Of a stretch of 64,000 nucleotides of DNA, positions 24,524 through 36,929 are shown one piece after another. The DNA is from Isoetes taiwanensis (lineage: Eukaryota > Streptophyta > Lycopodiopsida > Isoetales > Isoetaceae), in NCBI GenBank assembly GCA_021234155.1, contig JAJEKV010000025.1, forward strand, positions 5,311,310-5,375,309, read 5' to 3'. The notes under the pieces were generated by a model that saw only the letters and a program-made list of their open reading frames with translations, ran no database searches and was not told where the DNA came from. Numbering within the stretch: the first letter of the stretch is position 1; each line of letters begins with the position of its first letter. The translations under genes and the position numbers were made by a program.

Positions 24524-27189
24524 TACCTTTAGTCTTTCTCACTATTATAATTCTTCCTATAGTTGGTAATGCCACAAAACATGTAGTGCGATAATGTTTG
24601 CGCTTAAGGACAAGCTTCTAAACATTGCCCATTTGTCTATAGCATTTTGAACAAAGTTGATTAATACATTAGAATGGCTCGTACGTGACATCTCTTTAGG
24701 TGCGGCCATTGGTTCCTCAACTCAAATATCTATGTTCGTGGTAAGTATTTTATTCTGGCCAATGCCAGTGCATCACCTTAGATGTTTAATATCAAAGATT
24801 CAAAGATAGTCTCATATATATACTAGTGGTTTTTTTATTTAGCATATTGATCATTAATACTAGGGTTTGCCATGGTAGCCGAAATCTGTAAACTCCAAAT
24901 CTAGCCCAGATAGACACAACAAAACTGTATGAATTATACACCAATTGAAAGCTCACATCTCTAGCTTTCCAATTCACTAAGAACACCCGAATCTGACACC
25001 CGAGCCATAAGTTATGAAGAAAACTGCGTCGAGACCCTATACGGCCATCACTACGCCCTACTTTCAGACCTGGGGCCCTCCCTCGATGAGTTTAGAGAAT
25101 GTTTTAATAAGTTATAAGATTCTAGGATTCATAGGTAGATCATCTAGGTATTCCAGATGAGCTAGTACCTTATCTTGTTAGTAGAGCCTTCCTAGAACCA
25201 TCAGTCTAGGTTTGGAACCCTAATCAATGAACCCTAATTGTAAGTTAGATGCATGTGATTAGGATTAGACGATGTATCTTCATTATTGATCATATTATAT
25301 TGACGTATGATGTTAATGAAGATAAATTGGATTTTGCGTAAATTCAACAATAGATGTTTGTTTGGATCCATTTTTAGATCATGTTGATATGTCAAACTAT
25401 GTGCCAAACTATTGTATCTGATCATTCAATCATTTTTTCGTGAATGGTTCTTCACACAAAAGGACTTAGTTTATACTGTTGGAGCATAAAGCCTACTCTA
25501 AAGGCATAAAGACTTTAAAGAAGATGCGCACATTTTTTATTCCTTCAAACACCCCCATATGCCAGAAATATGTTTGTCAGACTAATGATGCTGCCCGATA
25601 AACATCTAAGCCAGTCAATGTTTAGGGTAATGGCTTGTAATAATATTATTTCAAGTTAGAGAAACAAATATAACCCAAAAATAATTCCTAAACTTGGGAA
25701 ATCTTTAAGGTTTTTTATTATTCTTATTCTTATTGTATGACACATCTAGTTAGTATGTCTATAATTGCAACACGTGTTTATCTTTGCAACCTACAAAATG
25801 CTCATCTTAAAGTTTTGTAGCAACTTACAATTTCTTTTAGATGTTAAACTGTACAACAGAGGATGGTCTCATAATTTTACACCAAATAAAGCTTTACCCA
25901 AAAGCACTTAATCCCATCTTCACAAATTTTCAAGTTTGTAGTAAAGAGCTTGTGGAGTCTAGAACAAAAATGTGGGGGATTCCAAATAAAGAAACAAACA
26001 TCACTAGAACCATGCACATCTTGCTTGACCGAAGCATCACTAGTAAATAAATATGCATGCATGAAATCAAAAGATGTGTTGATATGATCATATGGCGCAC
26101 ATGTGGAAAGCACTCTTATATACCTCATTTCGGATTTGGGTACTCACAATACAAAAGTAAAATAAGGAAGCAAACCTAGGTGCATTTAAAACTATTAGAT
26201 ACAAAGAGGATACATGATCAGATGCTAAACAAAATCTTGTGCAAGTCATTATGATGGTTTTTGCATTTTTTTCAAAATATGAAGGATCTAAGTTATGCAT
26301 GTCTGTCTAGCACACCTTTTGCAAATGCTCTTGCGAGGATGTATATGATATGCATTATTGGAAACCATAGCATAAAAAGCATCTAATCCATATACCCAAG
26401 TGATGGCCACTCTCTTGTATTTTCAATGGACCTTCTTGGCAATTCAAAGACAGATATACATCCTCACAAGAAATACATACATCCTCACAAAAGCACCTTT
26501 GGTTAAATTTATCCGCCTAACAATGTCTATTGCTAGATCTTGCTAAATTCCATAAGCACAATGAGGTATAAGTAGGAACTTGTCAAGGCTATAGATTGAC
26601 CCAAATTGAAGAAACCATTAACCACGAAAGCATGATTCACAATTAGAGGACCATCAAGGCCTTCGTGTAAGGTCTCCAATGCATAGCCCGTAACATTGTA
26701 TACTTGATGACTACTTTGATGAGGAGAACGACACAGAAAATGGAACAGAGAGACATGTATCGCGGCTCCCTTTGCAATTGGATGATGATGAAATAGAAGA
26801 AGTTGAGCAGGATTTGCTATATGACATTACTAAAGACTAGTTCAATGATTTTTTTAAGTATATATGTCATTGTCGCTATGAATATTGTGTTGAGATCCTC
26901 TTGATACAATTGCTAATATTATGTATTGGTGAACTTTTAAATCATATGAGACAAGTATGATAATGCACACTTTATTGTATATTCGTAGCCTTGGCAATCT
27001 TGTTCTAGCTACATATGTATGTATGAAATGTGGACTTTTGAGAAAGTGAAAAAAATCTAGAGAAAGAGTAGTTATATTAAGAGTGTATAGACAAATGGTT
27101 ATTTGAATAGATGGCAAGTGTCTCTTTGGTAATCTTTGCATATGGGATTATTCAAAAGGCTTAAAACGAATAGTAAAGTGCATGATGAT
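24524..27189. other. CACTA interior right of element B
   Basis: About 2.7 kb of AT-rich sequence. The only coding-like piece is a plus-strand frame ending at 26840. I see no recognisable transposase domain, so any CACTA transposase gene is lost, broken or in very small exons. Confidence 0.45.
26694..26840 (+). pseudogene. Acidic C-terminal ORF fragment
   Basis: The plus frame encodes LDDYFDEENDTENG, then LQLDDDEIEEVEQDLLYDI and ends at TAG (26838-26840). The acidic composition looks like the end of a real protein, possibly the element's own gene, but no family can be assigned. Upstream of 26694 the frame is closed. Confidence 0.3.
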
Positions 27190-28170
27190 AAGTAGGGTGC
27201 ATATGATATGAGTCAATGGTATAAAGTTAGACATAGAGTCAATGATAGCATCAACTCTAGACACAATGTACAAACAAGAGTTAGATCACATGTTAGCATG
27301 AGTAGAGTTCGTATCACCAATGAGTCAATAGTAGCATCGCATATAGGGTTAGAAATAGAGTCAATAGTAGCATCTAATATAGAGTCACCGATAGAGTCAA
27401 TTGAAACTAATGATAGTGTCGCATATAGCCGGGCGTAGAGGTCAACATAAAGTCAAGCATAGCCAATTATAAGGTCGAAACTAGAGTCACCGCTAGAGTC
27501 TAATTGGAACTAATGATAGTGTCGCACATAGCGCCAAAAGTAGAGGTCAACATAAAGTCAAGCATAGCGCCAATTGTATGGTCAAAACTAGAGTCGATGA
27601 CGGTATGCTTGAACCTAATGCCAACACCTTTGACTCATAGTGCATCACCGCTACGCCGCTTATAACGCCGCGAATAGCATTAGATTGGTTAAGATGATAT
27701 AGCATCATCTTTAGAGTCGACATAGCGCCGGCAGAGGTCAACATAAAGGCAAGCATAGCCCAATTGTAAGGTCGAACTAGAGTCACCGATAGAGTAAGAA
27801 TTGAACTAATGATAGTGTCGCATATAGCGCCGGGTAGAGGTCAACATAAAGTCAAGCATAGCGCCAATTATATGGTTAGAACTAGAGTCGATGACGGTAT
27901 ACTTGAACCTAATGCCAACACATTTGACTCATAGTGCATCAGCCTTACGCCGCTTATAACGCCGCCTATAGCATTAGATTGGTTAAAATGATATAGCATC
28001 ATCTTTAATGTATATTTGAACCTAATGTTAACACCTTTGACTCATAGTGCATCAGCTCCTACCTCAGCTATAACGTCAGCTATAGCGTCAGATTGGTTAA
28101 AATGATATAGCATCATCCATAGAGTCAGATATAGCGTCAGAATTAGCAGCAGAGAAATATCTAACTATAA
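27190..28170. repeat. Right subterminal repeats of the CACTA element
   Basis: Dense AGAGTC/TAGAGTCA motifs, plus a larger tandem unit of about 290-300 bp. The ACTCATAGTGCATC string recurs at about 27636, 27928 and 28040, and TATAGCATCATC at about 27700, 28000 and 28110, with the last unit partial. Short frames on either strand here are repeat translation. Confidence 0.75.
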
Positions 28171-28271
28171 GTGCTGCTAATAACTACAGAACATTGTTTT
28201 CACCTCAAAAAACACCAAAAATATCCTTCTGACGCTAAAACTGACTCTAATACCCCCTTCCTCTTGTAGTG

Positions 28272-29110
28272 GGCATCTATATTATCACTAGAATTGAATG
28301 TTATCAAACTATCCAACATGATTCGAGGATTTATTTGGAGAGGAAATGAAGTGGCATCTGCTGTCAAAGTGGCTTGGATCAAATTCATGGGGGATTGGGT
28401 ACGCTTTATATTTGGCTTCATAATAAGCTTTTACTACGCAAACTCGTATGGAACATTCTTGAGAATAATATGAGTTCTCCGGTCTAGAACTTGTATGCCA
28501 GTCATTAAGTCATTGCATTCTTTGTGGTAAGTCATATCAAAAAGCAGATTCATCATGGGCTTTACTATACAAATTGAAGCCCTATATAGGAGCCTCACCC
28601 TTCCTTAAATGTTGTTGGGAGCATGTGAATTGTTTAACAGTCTATGGGTTATAGTGCCTCTGTGGTGGATGGGAATAGAGACTAGTTCTGATAGTATGGC
28701 ATTGAACTAGAAGGATTGCACTAGGAAATTTATGTGATGGTGATTGGTATCATAGAGGAATACCGTTCTCTTGGGCTTCATTCCAAAGTTACTTTCACTT
28801 GAGGCAACTGGCAACTACATTTGGAACTTAGTTGTGGGCCACAAACCAATATTTGCATCTCCTCAAGTAGATTTTTTTTTTGCTCTCCACATGAGAACTT
28901 GGGCAAAAAAAAGGTTTCCTCTCAAAGAGATATCAACTTTTACAATCAAGTGGGGTTATATGCCTTTGACACAAATGGGTAGTTGAGCTGGAAGAGGTGC
29001 AAGTTGCACAGATTTGAAAGTGGGTTTGGAAGGTCATTTGCCACTAAACATTCTCACATTTTATTTGTTATAAACTTTAAATGGTTACATTTAGGTTGTC
29101 TTTCCTTAAA
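28272..29110 (+). pseudogene. L1-like LINE remnant, right part
   Basis: The plus frame from about 28285 encodes LSNMIRGFIWRGNE then KVAWIKFM, matching the plant L1 region after the RT (RxFLWGGNExxxKVAW). Around 28737-28800 another frame reads DGDWYHRGIPFSWASFQSY, a pattern near the L1 C-terminus. Frames are broken. The left half sits at 12400-12671. Confidence 0.6.
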
Positions 29111-30040
29111 TTAGGAACTCATATCCTTACAAAATGGTGACGAGGGGGTCATCCAATTGGTCCAAGAACCCAACAAGCATCGAAACTTTTCTTCGAGCAT
29201 GTGCACCGATCCTATTACTTGAAAGACCTTCGATCTACCTACATGAGGAGTCAATTCGACTTGCAGATGGATTGATGTGCCAGCTCGGCCCTCCCGCTCC
29301 TAGGGGAATCCATCTAATCGACTTTGATGTAGTATTTAAGAATGGGAGATTTGTGGGTGAGGAAATCTATTTTGTGGGCGAGTTAAGAAATCTATTGTTT
29401 ATTATATTTTATTCTTAATCTGGAATTGAGTTTGAGTACTTCATATATGCTATTTAGAACCTCTTCTAATACGAAACATTACACTAGAAACTATATTGTG
29501 TTTTGTCCATAAATGCCATTCTTAAGGGATATGCTATTGGTTTTCTGCATGATAAAACACAAAAGGAGCTATTCCTGAATGTGCTAAGGATTTTCGATTA
29601 TGATTGGAGAAAAAGAATCAGGATTTGCGATAGAAAATCCAATTGGAATTCATGGAAAAATACACAAACCAATTACATAATTGGTGTATATAGTTTTGGA
29701 GCAAGTTTTTATAGTAAATAAAGCTTATCATCCTTCAAAAAGAAAACTTTCCCAAAAAATAACCTGAGTTGATTTTGCAATAGGACTAAATTAAAACCAG
29801 AGTGTGAGCTTACAAGGTGATAGGGTAATTAGAAGCTTGCATCTATGGGTGGGTTTATTGTTATTACTAGTATTACGCATACAGAAGATGTGTCTTCTGT
29901 AGCATGGTATTCTTAGATCTAGGATCAAGATTATTGAATCTGCATGGTTAATGAATTCACCTAACTAGGATTAGGTACTTAGATGCACTGAGAGTGAACT
30001 TGGGGTCAAAGCTAGGCTTCCACTCTGGTCCAAGTGGTTA
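29111..30040. other. Stretch with no supported gene
   Basis: A 94-codon plus-strand frame at 29134-29418 (MVTRGSSNWSKNPTSIETF...) has fairly ordinary amino-acid composition but no recognisable domain, splice partner or neighbour. I leave it uncalled. Confidence 0.4.
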
Positions 30041-31715
30041 GTAAATGCATCATAAAGAACCGAAGGTTCTTGATGAAACACTGGATGCAAGGTTCCAAAT
30101 AGAAGTTGTGATACTAGTTGCAAGATAAGAACCTTAAGACCATTAGTCAAAGATGCTCCAATATGCTAGACTCAAGAAGGTCAATGAAGACAACATATGA
30201 GACGAAGTTAGAACTTGTGAATGGAATAGCAAAGGCATCCTAGATTCCACATAAGTCAACTCAAACAAGGAATATTGTGCACCTAATAGCTTACAATATC
30301 CCTAACCCTTGGCGCTTAGGTAACTCCTCGACGATTAACTAGACATTTGTATTGGGAGGATGTGCAATATGAGATATTGTAGAGTACTTGACCTTCTGGT
30401 GAGGTCATTCACTCTCCAAGGTCACGTAAGACAGGGAAGAGTATGCATGACTTTGTTTAAGGTCCATACTAGACTAATCTCGTACAGACTAGCTAGCTTA
30501 TCACATTAGTAAATGCGTCATAAGGAACCTAAGGTTCTTGATGAAACACTGGATGCAAGGTTCCAACTAGGTATTGTGATACTAGGTGCAAGATAAAAAC
30601 CTTAAGACCATTAGTCAAAGATGCTCCAATATGCTGGACTCAAGAAGGTCAACGAAGACAACATATGAGTCGAGTTAGAACCTATGAATGGAATAGCAGT
30701 GCATCCTAGATTCCACATAAGTCAACTCAAAAAAGCAATATTGTGCACGAATAGCAACAACATTCCTAGCTCTTGGCGCTTAGGTAACTTCTAGACGATT
30801 CTAGACATTTGTATTAGGAGGATGCATATGAGATATTGTAGAGTACTTGAAGACCTTTTGGTGAGGTCATTCACTCTCCAAGGTCACGTAAGATAGGGAA
30901 AAGTACGTATAACTTTGTTTAAGGTCCATCACCACACATTCATTGGGTGAAACTTTTGCCTGACATGCACAATTTGTAGGCAGAATATAATCCCACCTTA
31001 GGACTAGGTCCCAGGGGCAACGCTTTTCAGCCTCACCATCCTAGTGCCACCTGCCATGGTCCCTTTGATTTTTTATTACTTTGTTTAAGGTCCATACTAG
31101 ACTAATCTCGCATAACTAGCTAGCTTATCCCACTACCTTGCAAAGAAATGCCAAAGTGGAGGACTGAGACATGCTTTTTAAGTTCTACCACATCTGAATC
31201 ATCATCGATACCCCTAGTAACCAACTTCTAAATATAAGTGACATTGACAAGGTTTGAACCCATAAACAAATGTACAAGACTAATCTCGTACAACTAGCTA
31301 GCTTATCACACTACCTTGCAAAGAGCCAAAGTGGAGGACGGAGACATGCTTTTTAAGTTCTACCACATCGGGAATCATCATCGTATACCCCTAGTAACCA
31401 ACTTCTAAATATAAGTGACATTGACAAGGTTTGAACCCATGAACAAATGTACACTTATTTTGGTATTACTAGACCTATACCAACTCAGCACACATCCGTT
31501 GGGCAAAACTTTTGCCGTACATGCACACTTTGTAGGCAGCATATAATCCCACCTTAGGATGTCTAGGTCCCAGGGGAAACTCTAGGGGCAATGCTTTTCA
31601 GCCTCACCATCATAGTGTCACCTGCCATGGTCCCGTTGATTTTTTAATACTTCGTTCAAGGTCCATACTAGACTAATCTCGTACAGACTAGCTAGCTTAT
31701 CTCACTGCCTTGTAG
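30041..31715. repeat. Composite tandem repeat array
   Basis: Three kinds of module. Module A: 30041-30508 and 30509-30930, about 468 and 420 bp, head to tail. Module B: about 30931-31137 and 31480-31715, with CCCACCTTAGGA and CAGCCTCACCATC. Module C: about 31078-31271 and 31272-31455, with AGTGGAGGAC and GACATTGACAAGGTTTGAAC. The phrase CATACTAGACTAATCTCG links modules. No open frame spans it. On minus, GGGTTCAAACC in module C resembles a Pol III B box. Confidence 0.8.
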
Positions 31716-32531
31716 TACAAGATGAAAATACAACAATGATTAGCATGGAGACTCTCTAGTATAAGAGTTGATCTTTAATGCTTAAAACATGTTTTTTTTT
31801 GTAACGTTTTTTAGCATCAGATATGGCATATACTGTAGTAATACAAGTAAACCTGCAAATACTTCTTAGATATATTGACTTTTACTAAGTCATGTACTGC
31901 TCAGCTAGGTGGTTTGACTAATCCCAAAGTCCATAACATAAAAGAGGTTTCTGGCATGGATAATTCACACATTGTCCCTTTACATATGCTTACTCTTCTG
32001 ACTAGATTATGTTCAATGTGCTATACGTATTATGATATAAATAGAAATGCATTATGATCTTCTTTTCTCCATCTACTTAATATGTTTGAACTTAGCATTA
32101 CAAAAGCTAGCAACAAGTCATATGCTTACATTCATTAACAAGGACAACTTTATCATCATTTTGAGATGTTCCCTTTAAAAGTCATTTGCCAGTTCTCATT
32201 GCCACTCATGCCATTTAATTGGCTCTTCTTGTCAGAACCATGATCACAGTAGAAGTGGCATGTGTTGTGCCTGAATAACAAGCTGTAGCATGCTAGTGAA
32301 AAAAATGCAATCCGATTGAAAGGAAAACCACCACAAAGGGAAGGAAAGTTTGATGTTGCCAAAGTTGAATAATCATGAAGGGTCAGATGCATAAAACCTG
32401 GCTATGGTGGCCGCCTACAGGTGCTACATACTATGGTATTGCTATGAGCATTCATCATTATGTGCGAGGCCCTAATTAGAATCCTAAATAATGTGTGTGG
32501 CCATTTTCTACATCAGCTAACGCTAGTTTTC
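31716..32531. other. Stretch with no supported gene
   Basis: AT-rich. Short unsupported frames only (plus 31875-32057, minus 32156-32392). Confidence 0.45.
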
Positions 32532-32542
32532 ACAACAGTGAA

Positions 32543-32729
32543 CCATCGCGGTAAATGTCGGACACTGACATGTTATACCCAAAATTTTAAATGGCAAAAA
32601 ATCGGCTAAGTCCACAAAAACGCCGTGTATTTTTTTTTGGCGTGGCTATAACATGTCAAACACACGGATATACCACGGATATGCCCGTGGGTATAACATG
32701 TCAGTGTCCGATATTTACTGGGCCCGTGA
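32543..32729. mobile_element. 187-bp foldback MITE
   Basis: Arms TGTCGGACACTGACATG...TATACCC (from about 32556) and their reverse complement (to about 32720) form near-perfect inverted repeats of at least 27 bp, with looser pairing beyond. The flanks are perfect 11-bp direct repeats ACAACAGTGAA (32532-32542 and 32730-32740), of which 9 bp may be the true TSD, as for Mutator-type MITEs. No coding capacity. It lies about 0.8 kb upstream of the four-exon gene. Confidence 0.75.
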
Positions 32730-33535
32730 ACAACAGTGAATGGCAATGGCGCCTTGTGTGGCCAGCCACCCATGCAAAAGTCAAAAGAACACACTGTTTT
32801 ACATTTATTAAAAGGACACACCAATTTATACCATTTCCCCTTCTGAAATCCTGGTCTCGAAAATTCTCAAGATCCGACCATTCGCACCATTTAATCAAAC
32901 TGCTAATGCCATTCGTAGGCTCTCCCCGAAAATTAATGGCACGAATGAATCATTTGCTTTGGCACACGGAGCAGGCATACCACGTGTCTACTTTTCAGTG
33001 GTAGTTTCTTTCACTCCGGATTCCACATGGCAGCTTCTGATTCGTGCCAAGAAAATTCAATGCTTTGAGTAGAATCAGCTCAGGTTTCTATATCGAAGCC
33101 TTTTGGTTTGGAGAAGTCCGGCGCCTTGGTCGATCTTCAGGTAGGCCAAAATGTTCTCTTCGCCATCACTTGATTTGATATACTACTCGTGTATGCCTCT
33201 TTTCAAACTACTTATCGATCCTGCAGCTGCCGCCTGGCATTACATGTTCTGAGATTAGTTCAAGAATCCGGCATTCTGTGCAATGTATTAAGAATCCGAC
33301 ATTGTGTGCGACCTTTTGTTTTGCGTTTGAGCTTGTGATCGTGGCCTTCATAAATCAATTAGCAGAACGATGAGAACGATGGATGAAGTTTACTTCTACG
33401 GTGCTGTACGTTCACTATTAAACCTTAAATTTTTGGGTAGCATTTGGCATACATGTACATATCGCTATATTAATGCGAAATTCAATTAAAAGAAGGCTAA
33501 TTTTGCTGTGAAGTTTTCAATTTCCATCAATCTTG

Positions 33536-34863
33536 ATGGCCACATTAATGAAGAAAGACGGGGAGATTGTAAAGAAAACTGAAGAGACTGGGGAAGAAGG
33601 TGTAAAAACTGATGAGAAAACTGAAGGGACTGGAGAAGAAGGTGTAAACAAAACTGAAGAGCAGCAAACTGAAGAGACTGAAGAAGAAGGTGTAAAGCAA
33701 ACTGAAGAGACTCGAGGCGGTGGTGTAAACGAAACTGATGAGAAGGCTGAAGGGACAGAAGGTGGTGTAGAGCAAACTGAAGAGAAAGAAGGTGTGATGC
33801 AAAGTGAAGGGACTGGAGAAAAGAAAGAAGATGTCAGGACGTTTCTTACTTCTGAAAGTCGTCAGCGAATGACATCCCTTTTGTAAGCTTAGATTGTAAT
33901 ATAATACGATTCAATACTATTAGCATTTTTTGGAATCATGTTTCTTGTCTTACTAGCTCTATGACACAGGATTGATGAACTGTATAAACGTGATATTTTT
34001 GATATCAAGAGAATTTCACACAGTGCTTTAAGGACTTTTCGCACTACAATGGAAGCAGTTGCAGCTGTGGGAAGCACTACCTTGGTAATTGTTCTTACTG
34101 TGATTTGTATGTTGCATCTTCTTTGTCGTCAGCTCACAAAAAAGGAATGACAAAACTTACAAGACACAGTTAGGTCAAAGAAATTATTTGCTGTTTGTGA
34201 CAGACATGAATCTGATCATCAGATTGCCATGATTAATTCGGTGCTATGACTTTCTTTGAGCTCATTGTCGTCAAGGCTGATCCATGCCACCATCTGACAT
34301 GAGCAACTCCAGCAAGTAATAGTAACCTTCATTTCTACTTGTGCAGGAAGGTTATGCAACTGTTTTTGCTTCATTGCTTCTAGGCCTGTGTGATAAGAGA
34401 ATGACAGATGAAGATACATTATTTCTGAATGAATGCGTGAAGTGTATCAAGGAATGTACTAAAGCATTGCAAGGTACTAAAATGCGTGAATTATATTTTG
34501 CATCGTGGAATACTCGTATATGGAAAATACACCTTTGAACTTTTGCTTGGTTAAGAAGATGAAGAAGGGCCGTACTATGGTACTACTGGTAGCAATGGTA
34601 CTATTAGTACCAATGGAGGAGCAACTACAAGTACCAATGGCGGAGCAACTACAAGTACCAATGGTACTACTAGTACCAATGGAGGAGCAACTACAAGTAC
34701 CAATGGAGGAGCAACTACAAGTATCAATGGTACTACTAGTACCAATGGAGGAACAACTACAAGTAGTGGAGGAGAATCAACTACAACTAGTACTACTAGT
34801 ACCAGTGGAGGAGAGTCAACTACAAGTAGTGAAGAGGAGGAGAGTGAAATAGAAGTAGTGTAG
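33536..34863 (+). CDS. Four-exon gene for a repetitive acidic and Ser/Thr-rich protein
   Basis: Exons 33536-33882, 33970-34084, 34347-34473 and 34556-34863 (TAG) join in frame through GT-AG introns (GTAAGC...ACACAG, GTAATT...GTGCAG, GTACTA...GTTAAG) to 299 codons, 298 residues. The N-terminal 115 residues are seven imperfect repeats of 9-16 residues rich in Thr, Glu and Gly, each ending in GV or DV (for example KKTEETGEEGV). The middle 80 residues look helical (ELYKRDIFDIKRISHSALRT, then YATVFASLLLGLCDKRMTDE). The C-terminal 100 residues are STNGGATT-type repeats, then an acidic end. No signal peptide or membrane span is evident and the family is not recognised. An upstream untranslated exon ending at CTTCAG/GTAGGC (33140/33141) is possible. 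Intron 3 has a tandem acceptor (34555 or 34558), both in frame. Confidence 0.7.
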
Positions 34864-36929
34864 TTAGTAACACCGAGTCAACTTGACCAAAAGAATACAA
34901 AGGTAAAAGTGCTATCTGATTTGCCTTATTAGTATATAAAAATGAAAGCACATAGGGAGTTGTATTTAGCATTGGGAATCTCGTAGACATATATTTACAT
35001 CATAGTGATTGTGCATGTTGATGTATTCCCAATGGTGGAAGCACCTCTTTTCGATGAATGACGTAACAAAATGATTCCTTTGCTAATTGCCATAGTATCT
35101 TCTTTGCGTAACGGGGATGCGCAAGCATCAAGAATCATCGTAGAACCTCATCAGCTCAAACAATGGAACATAACAAACAACAATCACATATGTACATTTG
35201 AAATGTTTTGACCACAGAAATACAATTGTTGAGAATAATGAAATCATATACTTGATGCTAATTAGAATGATATAAACATGATAGAAAGATGAAATTAGAG
35301 TTGTGTCTTTTTACGATAAGTGAAGAAGTAACCCGCTCTTTTGTTGGATATATAGCCTCCATAATGGGGATTTCATTTGGGGAAGTAAGCTCCTCCTCGA
35401 CAATGCCACCCATGACAACTCATGAAGTTTTCTACCTCAAACTTTGAGGCCAACACTACACCAAAGAAATTGACATATGTTTTGAAGTAGGGATGCTAAT
35501 TGACCTAAATTGGTCTTTGGAAAAGACCGTGAATGGTAAAAAGTTTGTTTGAACATATTTTAAACCCTTTCTTCCTTTTTCCAGTGGAAAAGTAAATAGG
35601 AGTCATGCAAGAATCTTAACTTAGCCTTTTTTCCCCTCCTTTTTTTCTATGTGGGGTGGTTGTTTTTTTTTTTTTTTTTTTTTTTTTGGGGCTAACTAGG
35701 TGCTATATGGAAATATGCTATAACAAAGAAAACAATGGGGCCAAATGGCACTGAACCTATGATCTCTATGACACCATATGGAATCTAATCGATATCTCTA
35801 ACAATTAGATGAAACATGCATCTTATAGCTAAAACGATTAAAAAACCATGGCAAAGGAGCAAACATCAAGACAGAAAACTAACACCAAGACTAGGAACCC
35901 TTAATTAACAATCCAAGGGAAAGGAGCAAACATTAAGATAAAAATTAACACCCGAACTAGGAGTACAACTCATATCAAAGACTCAGTAAAAATCGACTCT
36001 TAACCAGCAGCTACAGGAACAAAGTACAACATAGACCTAAGCCTATGACCCTAGAGAGCACTCGAACTAACTTGGTAACAAGCATAACTAAACGCCTAGC
36101 TCCAAGCACTAAATAAATACACTAAATAAATAAAACACTAAATGACTAAACACCTAGCTTCAAACACTAAAAAAAGACGAGAGATATGGTTACAAAAAAA
36201 GGAAAAGCTGACAACGACGGATTTGATCTAAAATAACTTGAAGCCTGAACGAGGTCCACGAGAGTACCCATGAAGACATTTGTCTCTAAAAAATGCATTG
36301 CGACCATTTACATAGGTGCTCACCGCCCGGATTGAGAGATGCATTGATGGATCCAAGAAGTGCAAAAGGACATGCTATGTCAAGTTATCAATCGAGTTAT
36401 TCCCGGGATTCATCTTTAAACCATCATTCATTTAAATTGGATTTATGTCAGGATTTTGGACCATTTTGGCACTGCAACTTTTTCCCGGGTTAGTAAATTT
36501 GCATCGAGAATGTGACTTTTTTTTATAACAGCGCAACATGATTGCATTAGAAATCGAAAATATTTTACATATGTATGTCGAATGACATAATGCCACTTAC
36601 TTCTAAGTGGCCTCCTAGAGATATCATAGCTTTCTTCCTCACTTCCACGTGTATTGTAATCCTAGCAGCCTTTGCCTCGATGATCTTTGGGATCCATGAA
36701 AACAAAATAGTATCTAACTCAACCCAATCATCCCCCTTCAATAGGGTTTTCCTTCCACTTCTTTGTCCAACAATCTCTATATTTTTTCTTCCTCTCCAAA
36801 CGATTTAACTGGTGCACCGACACTACCACTCCACACCTAACTTTGTTCGCATTATGTCACCCACTTTTTGCAAACATCCGAGGTGGTGTAACCCATCCAC
36901 ACAAAGTGGTATATCCCTTTGCGCCTGTA
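34864..36929. other. 3' flank and intergenic stretch
   Basis: AT-rich. A pure T run of 28 or so bases at about 35661-35687 is probably the A-tail of a minus-strand retroposon whose body lies to its right, but I found no matching TSD. Nothing else is supported. Confidence 0.4.

Larger units (their letters stand above)
12672..28271. mobile_element. CACTA-type DNA transposon, about 15.6 kb, with nested elements
   Basis: The right end reads, on minus, CACTACAAGAGGAAGGGGG; the left end on plus reads CATCTACAAGAGGAAGGGGG. Similarity continues through GTATTAGAGTCAGTTTTAG, giving a TIR of about 40 bp. Both ends carry many AGAGTC/GACTCT subterminal repeats, characteristic of En/Spm (CACTA) elements. 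The flanks are two halves of one L1-like LINE, supporting a single insertion. The left terminus deviates from CACTA and I could not fix the 3-bp TSD (a GCATC string occurs on both sides). The interior contains a Mutator element and an LTR element. No clear TNP2-type transposase was recognised. Confidence 0.65.

Noticed and set aside
30041-31715. CRISPR-like array
   Set aside because: Units are hundreds of bases long, mosaic and without regular spacers; the window is eukaryotic.
33545-33802. 85-codon Phe/Ser/Leu-rich ORF on minus
   Set aside because: Antisense shadow of the acidic repeat exon of the four-exon gene.
34505-34852. 115-codon ORF rich in MVLLVPMEEQLQ
   Set aside because: A different frame of exon 4. 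The frame joined by splicing gives the Ser/Thr/Gly repeats and ends at 34863, so this one is a shadow.
35661-35687. Poly(T) run as an SSR-based regulatory tract
   Set aside because: More simply the A-tail of a minus-strand retroposon; no other evidence of regulation.
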